A DNA stretch of 21,988 nt, from NCBI RefSeq assembly GCF_049310905.1, contig NZ_JBMEMN010000037.1, positions 1 to 21,988 on the forward strand. The letters run 5' to 3'. The notes beneath the pieces are model-generated. The model had not been told where the DNA came from and ran no database searches. It worked only from the letters and a program-made list of their open reading frames with translations. Positions within the stretch are counted from its first letter, which is position 1, and the number at the start of each line of letters is the position of its first letter. Shown here in pieces: positions 1-6,245 of the stretch. Made by a program: the position numbers and the translations under genes. The DNA is from Gudongella sp049310905. GTDB taxonomy: Bacteria > Bacillota > Clostridia > Tissierellales > Tissierellaceae.

Positions 1-15
1 AACCACTTAATTATC

Positions 16-68
16 TACTGACATTTTCAAAAGATAATTAGACTAGTTTTTACTGACATTTTCAAAAG
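16..68. repeat. Two direct copies of an 18-bp repeat
   Basis: The 18-bp sequence TACTGACATTTTCAAAAG occurs at 16-33 and again, identically, at 51-68, a period of 35 bp. Both copies lie just upstream of the promoter of the FMN-binding lipoprotein gene. They could be tandem activator or repressor sites, or the end of a longer array that begins outside the window. I see no third copy in the window. Confidence 0.85.
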
Positions 69-94
69 TTATTGACAGTATAGCTTTTCTCGAC

Positions 95-123
95 TTGATT
101 TTTTAATAACGAGGGTGTATAAT
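95..123 (+). promoter_or_regulatory. Sigma-A-type promoter of the FMN-binding lipoprotein gene
   Basis: A TTGATT -35 box at 95-100 is followed by a 17-bp spacer and a perfect TATAAT -10 box at 118-123. The gene's start codon is 36 bp downstream at 160. The same TTGATT-17-TATAAT arrangement precedes the two-domain lipoprotein gene at 5677. The 35-bp-spaced direct repeats lie immediately upstream. Confidence 0.75.
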
Positions 124-159
124 CTACAAGTACATTTACATTGAAAGGAGATGAAAAAT

Positions 160-513
160 ATGAAGAAGTTAATGGTTATCCTTTTGACATTGGCAATGGC
201 TTTAAGTCTTGCAGCATGTTCAGGAGGAGAAGAACCAGCAGCTGAAGGTGGCGAGCCTGTAGTTCTAACTGGTGTAGGCGAAGGCTTTGGTGGTGATATC
301 ACTGTTGAAGTTACTCTTGAAGGTGATACAATAACAAGTGTTGAAGTATTGTCACATGAAGAGTCAGCTGGGATTAGTGATCCAGCAATCGAAGAAACTC
401 CTGCAGCTATAGTTGCAGCAAACTCAACTGAAGTTGATACAGTTTCAGGCGCTACATATACCAGCGATGGTATTATTGAAGCAGTTAATGCCGCACTTGA
501 AAGCGCTGAGTAA
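160..513 (+). CDS. Small FMN-binding-domain lipoprotein
   Basis: The product is 117 residues. Seen: a lipoprotein signal peptide (MKK, hydrophobic stretch, lipobox LAAC with the lipidated Cys at 20), a short Gly/Glu linker, then a compact domain from about residue 35 to the end. That domain closes with VSGATYTSDGII, the hallmark of the FMN_bind family. Known: in this family ApbE attaches FMN through a phosphoester bond to the last Thr of S-G-A-T-x-T, here Thr101. Inferred: an extracytoplasmic electron carrier anchored on the outer face of the membrane. The start is set at 160 because AAAGGAG at 144-150 sits 9 nt upstream, whereas the in-frame ATG at 151 directly abuts that ribosome site. The gene has its own promoter and is monocistronic, ending at the terminator at 533-570. 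An ApbE gene lies 3 kb away. The redox partner is unknown. Confidence 0.85.
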   Translation: MKKLMVILLTLAMALSLAACSGGEEPAAEGGEPVVLTGVGEGFGGDITVEVTLEGDTITSVEVLSHEESAGISDPAIEETPAAIVAANSTEVDTVSGATYTSDGIIEAVNAALESAE

Positions 514-532
514 TTCAAAATATAATTGAGCT

Positions 533-570
533 AAAACCCCCTTATGGATTAAATCCATAAGGGGGTTTTT
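533..570. terminator. Bidirectional intrinsic terminator between the convergent FMN lipoprotein and tatC genes
   Basis: A perfect 17-bp inverted repeat (533-549 with 553-569) has a 3-nt loop. Its core is five C-G pairs flanked by A and T runs. It gives a T-run after the stem on both strands, longer on the plus strand. It lies between the stop of the lipoprotein gene (513) and the stop of tatC (574), so it can end transcription from both sides. Confidence 0.92.
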
Positions 571-573
571 GTA

Positions 574-1311
574 TTATTCATCATCTTCTTCTTTTTTTGC
601 GAATATTCCCGACAAGAATATTCCAAGTTCCATCAGAAGCAGCATTGGGAGACCCAGCAGCATCTGAGATATTATGTCTGGTGGAGTAATTATTGCAGCC
701 AGGACAAAAATACCAAGAACCATATATTTTCTATTTTTCTTTATAAAGCTTACCTTGACTATTCCAAATCTTGTTAAGAGTATCATTAGGATAGGCAACT
801 CAAAGATTGCTCCAAAGGCTACAACCGTACTAAGTACAAAACTCATGTAGCTGCTGAAACTTATCATGGGAGAAATTATATCCATTTGGAATCCCATAAA
901 AAATACCAATACTATTGGAATTACCATGATGTAGGCAAAAAGTGCTCCAGCTACAAAAAAAACTCCACCCATTGAAATAGCGGCAGCTACGAGTTTTCTT
1001 TCCTTTGAGTTAAGTCCAGGGATTACAAACAGCCAAACCTGAATTATTAAAAAGGGTGCCGAAATTATAAGTCCACCTATCATTGCCAGCTTTACATTTG
1101 CCAGTAGCAGCTCCGCTGGGGATATAAACACAAAATCAATATCACCTGCAAGATCTACCATATCCCTAATAATTCTTTCTGCAAAAGTGTAGCAAAGAAG
1201 TGCCGTAGCTATGAAAAACAAGGCAGAATAAATAAGTCGTTTGCGCAATTCCTCAAGATGTTCAGTCAATGTAAGGTTTTTACCATCATTTTCACTTGTC
1301 TTCCTTCTCAT
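574..1311 (-). CDS. tatC: Twin-arginine translocase subunit TatC
   Basis: The product is 245 residues and is the multispanning core of the Tat translocon, which recognises twin-arginine signal peptides and exports folded proteins. Seen: the conserved cytoplasmic N-terminal motif HLEELRKRL (18-26), six hydrophobic segments, FISPAE (about 62-67), GLNSKERK (99-106), FELP (170-173) and TPPD (209-212), with an acidic C-terminal tail EEDDE. Length is normal for TatC. The start is placed at 1311, where AAGGA lies 8 nt upstream. An in-frame ATG at 1329, created by a tandem duplication, would add six residues (MRRKKL) but has a poorer ribosome site. The 5' end overlaps the 3' end of tatA in another frame, which fits translational coupling. 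No obvious Tat substrate is encoded in this window. Confidence 0.95.
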   Translation of the reverse strand: MRRKTSENDGKNLTLTEHLEELRKRLIYSALFFIATALLCYTFAERIIRDMVDLAGDIDFVFISPAELLLANVKLAMIGGLIISAPFLIIQVWLFVIPGLNSKERKLVAAAISMGGVFFVAGALFAYIMVIPIVLVFFMGFQMDIISPMISFSSYMSFVLSTVVAFGAIFELPILMILLTRFGIVKVSFIKKNRKYMVLGIFVLAAIITPPDIISQMLLGLPMLLLMELGIFLSGIFAKKEEDDE

Positions 1312-1477
1312 CAGCTTCTTCCTTCTCATCAGAATCTTTATCTTGACCCGCCTTGAACTCCTTCAGTGCTTTTCCCAATGATTTTCCAATCTCTGGTAAC
1401 TTTGACGGCCCAAATATAACCAAGGCAATAGCCAGAATCAAAATAAGTTCAGGCATTCCTAATCTTCCAAATCCCAT
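1292..1477 (-). CDS. tatA: Twin-arginine translocase subunit TatA
   Basis: The product is 61 residues. TatA proteins polymerise to form the protein-conducting part of the Tat translocon. Seen: a short N-terminal membrane helix (about residues 9-24), the FGPSKLPEIGKSLGKALKEF hinge and amphipathic helix, and a strongly charged C-terminal tail of Asp, Glu and Lys. The FGP motif and the PEIGKSLG sequence are typical of TatA/E rather than TatB, and no separate TatB gene is present, as in most Gram-positive minimal Tat systems. GGGAGG lies 9 nt upstream of the ATG. The last 20 bases overlap tatC. The tail codons contain an 18-bp-period duplication that encodes DEKEEADEKED. Confidence 0.95.
   Translation of the reverse strand: MGFGRLGMPELILILAIALVIFGPSKLPEIGKSLGKALKEFKAGQDKDSDEKEEADEKEDK
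1300..1332. repeat. 15-bp direct duplication inside the tatA/tatC overlap
   Basis: CTTCCTTCTCATCAG occurs at 1300-1314 and 1318-1332 (plus strand), a period of 18 bp, so reading frame is kept. It lies in the overlap of two genes. In tatA it repeats the DEKE segment of the acidic tail, and in tatC it duplicates the start region (MRRKKLMRRK), giving two possible ATG codons. Confidence 0.85.
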
Positions 1478-1524
1478 AATTTAACCTCCCATATCGATAT
1501 ATTTTTATCAAAACTCATATTCTG

Positions 1525-1553
1525 ATTTTACCACTTATAATCTGTTATTACAA
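1525..1553 (-). promoter_or_regulatory. Probable promoter of tatA-tatC
   Basis: On the minus strand TTGTAA (1548-1553) is separated by 17 bp from TAAAAT (1525-1530), with the tatA start 48 bp downstream. TATCGATA occurs on both sides, at 1492-1499 and 1569-1576. No convincing intrinsic terminator separates this site from srtA upstream, so some readthrough is possible. Confidence 0.5.
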
Positions 1554-1595
1554 CTTTGTTTTGAATATTATCGATATGTTATTGAAATACACATA

Positions 1596-2264
1596 TCAAT
1601 CTGTAAATTTTTGTCTGTATGGGTAGGTATCAACCAATTCACCCAATGCGAAGAATCTCTGCCCATTTTTAGATGTGTAATAACAGGTCATCAGTGATAT
1701 TATTGGCTTGCCCCTTTCATCAGCTTGCTCGTGGTCCAACATATACATAGCTGTCTCAGGTACCAGAACTGTTTCATATATCTCATACTCATAGACATTT
1801 ATCTTATCTGTTATCCTAACCTGCATTCCTTCCTCTGCATTCAATAGATTTCCAAAAAGCAAACTTGGATCTTTCATATAATGGGATGCCAGCGAATAAT
1901 TCCCCTCTCCCATTTTTAAATCGGGCACCATGGTGCCAGCTCCTGCCATTAGATTGGCATCGGATACACCCTTAAGAATCGGTAAATTAATCCCTAGATC
2001 GTCAACCATAAGAATTCCAATAATGTTTTCACCCTCGAATTGTGAAACACCTGAAACTGCGGATCTTCCGGAAACATCTTCTATTGCAGTGTAATCGTAT
2101 ACAGCTTCTCTTTCATTGTTTTCAACAATTTGCTCCTCTGTGATTTCTTCCACAACCGCTCCACTTTTTACAACTTGCCGCTTAATTAGAATCTCTGGTA
2201 AAAACTGATAGGCTATCAAGCCTGCTCCTACAATTATCAATAACGTGGAAATCCACTTTTTCAT
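1596..2264 (-). CDS. srtA: Class A sortase
   Basis: The product is 222 residues and is a membrane-bound cysteine transpeptidase that anchors LPXTG-type surface proteins to peptidoglycan. Seen: an N-terminal membrane anchor (about 5-22), an acidic linker to about 75, then the sortase barrel. The barrel has LPILKGVSDANLMAGAGTM (94-112), LASHYM with catalytic His128, LMTC with catalytic Cys194, and GQRFF with Arg203. The ALASH-type His motif and the N-terminal anchor fit class A. The start is ATG 2264. A GTG at 2273 is in frame, but it falls inside the ribosome site GAGAGGTG. The gene follows the racemase gene by 30 bp and is probably the last gene of the apbE-ndk-racemase group. No LPXTG substrate is encoded here, so this may be the housekeeping sortase. 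Confidence 0.92.
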   Translation of the reverse strand: MKKWISTLLIIVGAGLIAYQFLPEILIKRQVVKSGAVVEEITEEQIVENNEREAVYDYTAIEDVSGRSAVSGVSQFEGENIIGILMVDDLGINLPILKGVSDANLMAGAGTMVPDLKMGEGNYSLASHYMKDPSLLFGNLLNAEEGMQVRITDKINVYEYEIYETVLVPETAMYMLDHEQADERGKPIISLMTCYYTSKNGQRFFALGELVDTYPYRQKFTD

Positions 2265-2294
2265 CACAATCACCTCTCTTGATTGATACCCACA

Positions 2295-2999
2295 TCAACT
2301 GTTAATATCACAGCCTGCTCCAATTATGGCCTCTCTAGCAAGTACAACGAGCGCATCAACATAGTTAACACTATCCGGAAACTTGTACATGTCAGCAGCC
2401 ACTGAAAGCTCTGTACAGCCTAATATGATGGTCTGTACGCCTTGTGAGTGCAGCTCATCAATTGCTGTAAAGAACCTTGTAAGGTCATTATCATACTGTC
2501 CTTTCTTAATATTGTATATAAGTTCCATTATTGCCTTTTGACTCTGTGGGGAAGGTAAAACATATTCAATTCCTTCCTTTTGCAGCACCTTTGTGTATAC
2601 ACCTGAAGAAATCGTACCGTCTGTAGAAAATATTCCTACCTTTGAGCTTCCAAATTCTTTCTTTACTGTATTTACAGTCTCCTTTATCATGTCTATGAAT
2701 GGCAGCTCAACCTCTTTCAAGACTTCTTCCATAAAGTAGTGAGCTGTGTTACATGGCATTGTAAGAAAATCTGCCCCAGCTCTTTCCAGACATCTGGCAG
2801 ATTCAATCAACTCATTCGTTGGGTTCTCCCCATCGGACAATATATTCCTTGTCCTGTCGGGAATTCTTGTATTGCTGTCAATTATGGTGCGTGGGTGGTC
2901 TTGATCTGAATCAGCTCTTGTATTAAGAACAATTTTTTCAAACAATTTAACAGTTGCCAAGGGTCCCATTCCACCTATTATACCAATGGTTTTTTTCAT
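2295..2999 (-). CDS. Aspartate/glutamate racemase family protein, probably aspartate racemase
   Basis: The product is 234 residues, cytoplasmic and PLP-independent. Seen: the start GIIGGMGPLAT (6-16), typical of aspartate racemases, then the two catalytic cysteines in MPCNTAH (Cys83) and GCTELS (Cys195). Family knowledge: this two-cysteine pair interconverts L- and D-amino acids, and the GGMGPLAT variant is most often aspartate racemase rather than MurI-type glutamate racemase. Substrate specificity cannot be settled from sequence alone. The start at ATG 2999 has GGAG 9 nt upstream. Upstream in-frame starts at 3008 and 3014 overlap the ribosome site or ndk. Only 1 bp separates it from the ndk stop, so translation is likely coupled. 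D-Asp could feed cell-wall synthesis, and an ATP-grasp ligase gene lies about 8 kb away (10814-11995). Confidence 0.85.
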   Translation of the reverse strand: MKKTIGIIGGMGPLATVKLFEKIVLNTRADSDQDHPRTIIDSNTRIPDRTRNILSDGENPTNELIESARCLERAGADFLTMPCNTAHYFMEEVLKEVELPFIDMIKETVNTVKKEFGSSKVGIFSTDGTISSGVYTKVLQKEGIEYVLPSPQSQKAIMELIYNIKKGQYDNDLTRFFTAIDELHSQGVQTIILGCTELSVAADMYKFPDSVNYVDALVVLAREAIIGAGCDINS

Positions 3000-3000
3000 T

Positions 3001-3405
3001 TTAATCATCTCCAAACCATAATTTTAGTTCACGTGTAGCTGAACTTTCCGAATCAGATGCATGCACAATATTCTCAGTTTTCGAATTGGCAAAGTCCCCT
3101 CTTATTGTTCCAGGAGATGCACAAACAGGATCGGTATCTCCAATGAGGCTTCTCATTATTTTTATAGAGCCTTCGCCTCCAACCTGAAGCAAAACTACTC
3201 TACCACTGGATACAAACTCTATGAGGTCATTGTAGAAGCTTTTCCCCTCATGTTCTCTGTAGTGTTCCACTAGAATTCTTCTATCTGGGCTTGTCATAGA
3301 GATTTTCTCAATCGACAAACCTTTTGCCTCAATTCTTTTTAGCACTTCTCCAACAAGTTTTCTTTTGACTCCATCGGGCTTGATCATAACAAATGTCTTT
3401 TCCAT
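3001..3405 (-). CDS. ndk: Nucleoside diphosphate kinase
   Basis: The product is 134 residues. The enzyme moves the gamma-phosphate from ATP to NDPs through a phospho-histidine intermediate, balancing NTP and dNTP pools. Seen: FVMIKPDGVKRKLVGE (5-20) at the N terminus, PGTIRGDF (98-105), and the active-site segment NIVHASDS with catalytic His115. Length fits the bacterial family. The middle segment is LLQVGGEGSIKIMRSLIGDT, where many family members have LEGENAV, so this is a somewhat divergent copy with all key residues kept. The start is ATG 3405, preceded by GGGGGAG; longer in-frame readings begin before that ribosome site. It sits between apbE (30 bp upstream) and the racemase gene (1 bp downstream), probably in one transcript. 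Confidence 0.94.
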   Translation of the reverse strand: MEKTFVMIKPDGVKRKLVGEVLKRIEAKGLSIEKISMTSPDRRILVEHYREHEGKSFYNDLIEFVSSGRVVLLQVGGEGSIKIMRSLIGDTDPVCASPGTIRGDFANSKTENIVHASDSESSATRELKLWFGDD

Positions 3406-3435
3406 TGGTTCTCCCCCCTGGCTTGATATCATAAA

Positions 3436-4515
3436 CTAATCTGTTGCAATGGCTCCACCTGACCTTGAAATCGCCATAAATCCTTCTGTCATTTCAATAT
3501 TACCGTCTGCAAACACCCAAATTGCTTCCAGTCCATCAACTGATTCAACAAGTTCCCTGCTTTCTTCATATGGCAAAAGAAACACTTCTGTTGAATAGAA
3601 GTCTGCCAAACCAGAATCTTCAATCACAACGTTTATTGCTCTATAGTGAGATGCAGGCATCAGGGTTTCAGGATCGATTATATGGTGTATTCTCTGGTCA
3701 TCAACAACGTAATATCTCTGATAATCACCTGAACTTACTACAGAAATATTATTCATAAATACTGTATCAAGTATATTGGACCCATCACCAAAAATTGATT
3801 TATCGGGATTTTGTATCCCTATGCCCCATTTAGTCTTTGCAGGATCTTTTGGTTCACCTACTGCTCTGATGTTTCCACCAGCACTGATAATCCATGAATC
3901 AAATCCTCTTTCAACCATTTCATCCACAATTATCTCAGTGGCAAAACCCTTTGCAACTGCTCCAACATCCAAGCTCATTTCAGGATCTTGCAGAAAAATC
4001 GTCATATTTTCTTCATCTACAATTACCTTTTCCAGATCGGTGTGTTCACTGGCTTCCTGAAGCATTTCCATTGGTGGAATCTTGGCATTTGTTGGATCAA
4101 ATTCTGCATCATCCCTATAATCTGACCAAATCCTCAAAACTGCGCCAAAGGCAATATTTGTTTTCTGGTTTGTATTATAGTACATTTCCTTGGAAAAATT
4201 TATAAGGTCAATTATTTCTTTGCTGACTTTCACAGGTTCTTTTCCTGCATTGTCGTTAATTGTCTTGATATTGTTAATGCCTTCGTAGTCATTATACTTA
4301 TCATACATTTTGTGAAGTTCCAGCATTCTGTCGTGAATCTGTGTCATGTACATGTCAAATTCCTCCTGGGTCTTTGTGTACCCAATGACCTGTGTCACAG
4401 TATCGAAGGAATCAAAGAATGTATCGTTGAATCTATTGTAAGCAACTCCACCTGAGCATCCTGAAAGCATACTTACCAAAACTGCCACCATTAATATCAA
4501 ACTAATTTTTTTCAC
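3436..4515 (-). CDS. apbE: FAD:protein FMN transferase lipoprotein
   Basis: The product is 359 residues. ApbE-type enzymes use FAD to attach FMN covalently to Thr or Ser in proteins with FMN-binding domains on the outer side of the membrane. Seen: a lipoprotein signal with lipobox LSGC (Cys20), FDTVTQVIGY (37-46), the family signature LDVGAVAKGFA (182-192), SAGGNIRAVGEP (211-222), SSGDYQRYY (261-269) with HHIIDPETLMP (277-287), and a metal-site segment ADFYST (304-309). The start codon is most likely GTG 4515, with GAGGGTG just upstream; the GTG at 4530 lies upstream of that ribosome site. A promoter and an upstream terminator separate it from the two-domain lipoprotein gene. Likely substrate in the window: Thr101 of the small lipoprotein at 160-513. 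Confidence 0.93.
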   Translation of the reverse strand: MKKISLILMVAVLVSMLSGCSGGVAYNRFNDTFFDSFDTVTQVIGYTKTQEEFDMYMTQIHDRMLELHKMYDKYNDYEGINNIKTINDNAGKEPVKVSKEIIDLINFSKEMYYNTNQKTNIAFGAVLRIWSDYRDDAEFDPTNAKIPPMEMLQEASEHTDLEKVIVDEENMTIFLQDPEMSLDVGAVAKGFATEIIVDEMVERGFDSWIISAGGNIRAVGEPKDPAKTKWGIGIQNPDKSIFGDGSNILDTVFMNNISVVSSGDYQRYYVVDDQRIHHIIDPETLMPASHYRAINVVIEDSGLADFYSTEVFLLPYEESRELVESVDGLEAIWVFADGNIEMTEGFMAISRSGGAIATD

Positions 4516-4532
4516 TAAAATCACCCTCACTT

Positions 4533-4561
4533 ATCATACCAAAAACAGACTTCTTAGGCAA
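4533..4561 (-). promoter_or_regulatory. Possible apbE promoter
   Basis: On the minus strand TTGCCT (4556-4561), a 17-bp spacer and TATGAT (4533-4538) form a good promoter match right after the preceding terminator. The expected transcript start would fall close to or inside the ribosome site of the GTG start at 4515, leaving an unusually short leader. That conflict lowers confidence. Confidence 0.4.
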
Positions 4562-4587
4562 ATAAAAAGCTCCCCATCCGGGGAGCC
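4562..4587 (-). terminator. Intrinsic terminator after the two-domain lipoprotein gene
   Basis: GCTCCCC (4569-4575) and GGGGAGC (4580-4586) pair in a 7-bp GC-rich stem with a 4-nt loop. On the minus strand the stem is followed by TTTTTATT. It begins 11 bases past the stop codon of the lipoprotein gene ending at 4598. Confidence 0.9.
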
Positions 4588-4597
4588 TTCAATCATA

Positions 4598-5677
4598 TTA
4601 CTTAGCTATTTCGTAAGCTTCTTCAACAACGAAAATGTAGTCTTCTACACCCATAGTCACTGATGATACAAGGTCTTCTTCAGTTGGTGCTCCATCTTCC
4701 ATTGACATTCCTGCGATTTCATCTACAGATTTGCCAACCATCCAGTCTGCTAATGCAGCTGACTGCTCATACCACTCTTTTTCAATTCCTGAAGCCTTTA
4801 GCATACCATAGTCTTCTTTAAGCTCGTTCTTAGTCATAAGCTCTGCTTCTTTATCTGTTTCTACTTTTCCTTCAAGATCATACTGAATCTTAACCTGAGC
4901 TGTATCTATTACAGCACCAGCTACGTTTCCTTCTGCATCAAATGCAGTTGCTGCCAATACATTGTCAACTTGTGCCATTGCGCCTGCATCTGCAGTTGCG
5001 TCTTTTGACTTGGCAATTGAAATCTTAGTTCCAAGGCCTACAGTTTCTGCGCCTTCAACATCAATTGCTTCTGCCCATGCTTGCTCAAGTGCTGCAAAGT
5101 AAGTGTCTACTCCAATTGTAACTGATGATACAAGGTCTTCATTTGTTGGAGCACCGTCTTCAAGTTCAATTCCAGTTATCTCGTCAACAGTTTTTCCAAT
5201 CATCCACTCTTCCAATGCTTGTGCTTGTTCAAACCATTCTTTACCAATCTCTGAAGCTTTAAGCATTCCATAGTCTTCTCCAAGCTCTTTCTTCGTCTTG
5301 AATTCGCCTTCTCTGTCAGTTGATACTGCCATGTTCTCATCGAAAGCAACTCTTGTTTGTGCTACATCAAGTTCAGCGCTTACAACTTTACCCTCTGCAT
5401 CAAATCCAACTGCAATTACTGTTACATCTGATTGTGCTTGTGCTGTCTTTTCAGCTTCTGCGTCAGTTGACTTGGCAATTGATATTACATGTCCAAGACC
5501 CAACTTAGCTATTGTTCCTTCTTCTACTTCTTCAGCAGGCTCTTCTGCCGGCTCTTCAGGCGTTTCAGCTGGAGTCTCAGCAGGTGTTTCTGCAGGCTCC
5601 TCAGCAGGTTGTGTACATCCTGCAAGTAGACTCATACTAAGTACAAGTACAAATAATAATAATAATAATTTTTTCAT
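4598..5677 (-). CDS. Lipoprotein with two tandem degenerate FMN-binding-like domains
   Basis: The product is 359 residues. Seen: a lipoprotein signal (lipobox LLAGC, Cys21), a Pro/Glu/Ala repeat linker (about 24-53), then two homologous domains at about 58-203 and 213-355. Shared features are GLGxxISIAKS, FDAEGxV, KELxEDYGMLKAS, a Trp-Met-x-Gly-Lys segment and EDGAPTxEDLVSSVT. Each domain ends in D-L-V-S-S-V-T-x-G-V, which lines up with D-T-V-S-G-A-T-Y-T-S of the FMN-binding lipoprotein in this window, followed in both by an Ala-rich helix. Inference: a duplicated FMN_bind-like fold that has lost the Thr normally flavinylated. The real function is unknown; flavin or quinone-like ligand binding or a structural role are possible. 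GGAGGGTG lies 6 nt upstream of the start. The gene has its own promoter and terminator and lies directly upstream of apbE. The linker repeats can vary in length by slippage. Confidence 0.75.
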   Translation of the reverse strand: MKKLLLLLFVLVLSMSLLAGCTQPAEEPAETPAETPAETPEEPAEEPAEEVEEGTIAKLGLGHVISIAKSTDAEAEKTAQAQSDVTVIAVGFDAEGKVVSAELDVAQTRVAFDENMAVSTDREGEFKTKKELGEDYGMLKASEIGKEWFEQAQALEEWMIGKTVDEITGIELEDGAPTNEDLVSSVTIGVDTYFAALEQAWAEAIDVEGAETVGLGTKISIAKSKDATADAGAMAQVDNVLAATAFDAEGNVAGAVIDTAQVKIQYDLEGKVETDKEAELMTKNELKEDYGMLKASGIEKEWYEQSAALADWMVGKSVDEIAGMSMEDGAPTEEDLVSSVTMGVEDYIFVVEEAYEIAK

Positions 5678-5719
5678 TCTTCACCCTCCATTATTTTTAT
5701 AGGTTCAAACAACAAGCTT

Positions 5720-5748
5720 ATTATACCATATAGTAAGATTGTAATCAA
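5720..5748 (-). promoter_or_regulatory. Promoter of the two-domain lipoprotein gene
   Basis: On the minus strand TTGATT (5743-5748), a 17-bp spacer and TATAAT (5720-5725). The start codon is 42 bp downstream. Box sequences and spacing are identical to the promoter of the FMN-binding lipoprotein at 95-123, suggesting comparable basal expression. Confidence 0.75.
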
Positions 5749-5829
5749 TACATATCGTTAAATTTATATTTATCAATACGTAATGGAATTATGTCATTTA
5801 CTCCATCCTCAAAATCCTATCTACTATTG

Positions 5830-6021
5830 TTATTCACTTGTCTTTAGTATTTCGTTGATTTTGGAAATATACTTTTTTCCGGATCTTTCACCATATAGTA
5901 TCATAATCAAGTATACTTCTGATGTTCCAATATTTTCAGCAAGCTTCTTTTGCGTAAGGTTTATCTCAACAAGCCTTCGTTTAACTTTTTTCCCAAATGG
6001 TGTCAGGTTTCTTTTCCTCAT
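5830..6021 (-). CDS. Small XRE/Cro-type helix-turn-helix protein
   Basis: The product is 63 residues, almost all of it one helix-turn-helix domain. Seen: basic N terminus MRKRNLTPFG, then LTQKKLAENIGTSEVYLIMI (22-41), the recognition-helix unit, and a conserved-looking GERSGKKYISKI (44-55) tail. This pattern is common in small regulators of phage and integrated elements. The start ATG 6021 has AAGGAAG 8 nt upstream. Extending to 6099 adds 26 low-complexity residues without support. It is transcribed divergently from a second HTH gene at 6246, and the 224-bp gap holds tandem repeats and a palindrome. Such divergent pairs often repress each other, but no phage or plasmid gene flanks them here. 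Target genes are unknown. Confidence 0.75.
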   Translation of the reverse strand: MRKRNLTPFGKKVKRRLVEINLTQKKLAENIGTSEVYLIMILYGERSGKKYISKINEILKTSE

Positions 6022-6160
6022 GAAAATCACTTCCTTATTTTTATAAATAGGAAAATTGTATTTTTCTTGATCAAAGAACTCTTTATTTGCGAATATCAAA
6101 ATAAGCTACTAGATACATTTTTATAGCAATTATGTAGCCATGTATGATAGAATACTTATG

Positions 6161-6192
6161 TTATGGTGTTATGGTGTTATGGTGTTATGGTA
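6161..6192. repeat. Four tandem copies of an 8-bp unit (TTATGGTG)
   Basis: TTATGGTG repeats exactly three times (6161-6184), followed by a fourth copy ending in A (TTATGGTA, 6185-6192). A partial TTATG precedes it at 6156-6160. It lies in the 224-bp gap between two divergent regulators, 54 bp upstream of the start at 6246. A change in copy number by slippage would alter promoter spacing but not a reading frame. Confidence 0.9.
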
Positions 6193-6201
6193 TTAAAGTA
6201 A

Positions 6202-6213
6202 TATGTATACATA
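6202..6213. promoter_or_regulatory. 12-bp perfect palindrome, candidate operator
   Basis: TATGTATACATA is a perfect inverted repeat 32 bp upstream of the start at 6246. Its position between two divergent HTH genes makes an operator bound by one of them possible. A second shorter palindrome, TTGATCAA, lies near 6070 upstream of the other gene. No clear -35/-10 pair could be assigned to the plus-strand gene. Confidence 0.35.
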
Positions 6214-6245
6214 GTTTTCAAAGTATCACATACGGAGGTGATAGA

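Noticed and set aside
16..68. Possible CRISPR repeats
   Set aside because: Only two copies of 18 bp with a 17-bp interval, too short for repeat and spacer, and no cas genes are present.
69..518. Minus-strand frame across the flavin lipoprotein gene
   Set aside because: It runs antisense over a well-supported gene, has no ribosome site and shows Ser/Thr-rich shadow composition.
1596..2264. LPXTG substrate of the sortase nearby
   Set aside because: None of the proteins encoded in the window has an LPXTG-like motif followed by a hydrophobic segment and positive tail.
6144..6245. Longer start for the plus-strand XRE regulator
   Set aside because: It would translate the 8-bp repeat into low-complexity sequence, while GGAGGTG clearly marks ATG 6246.
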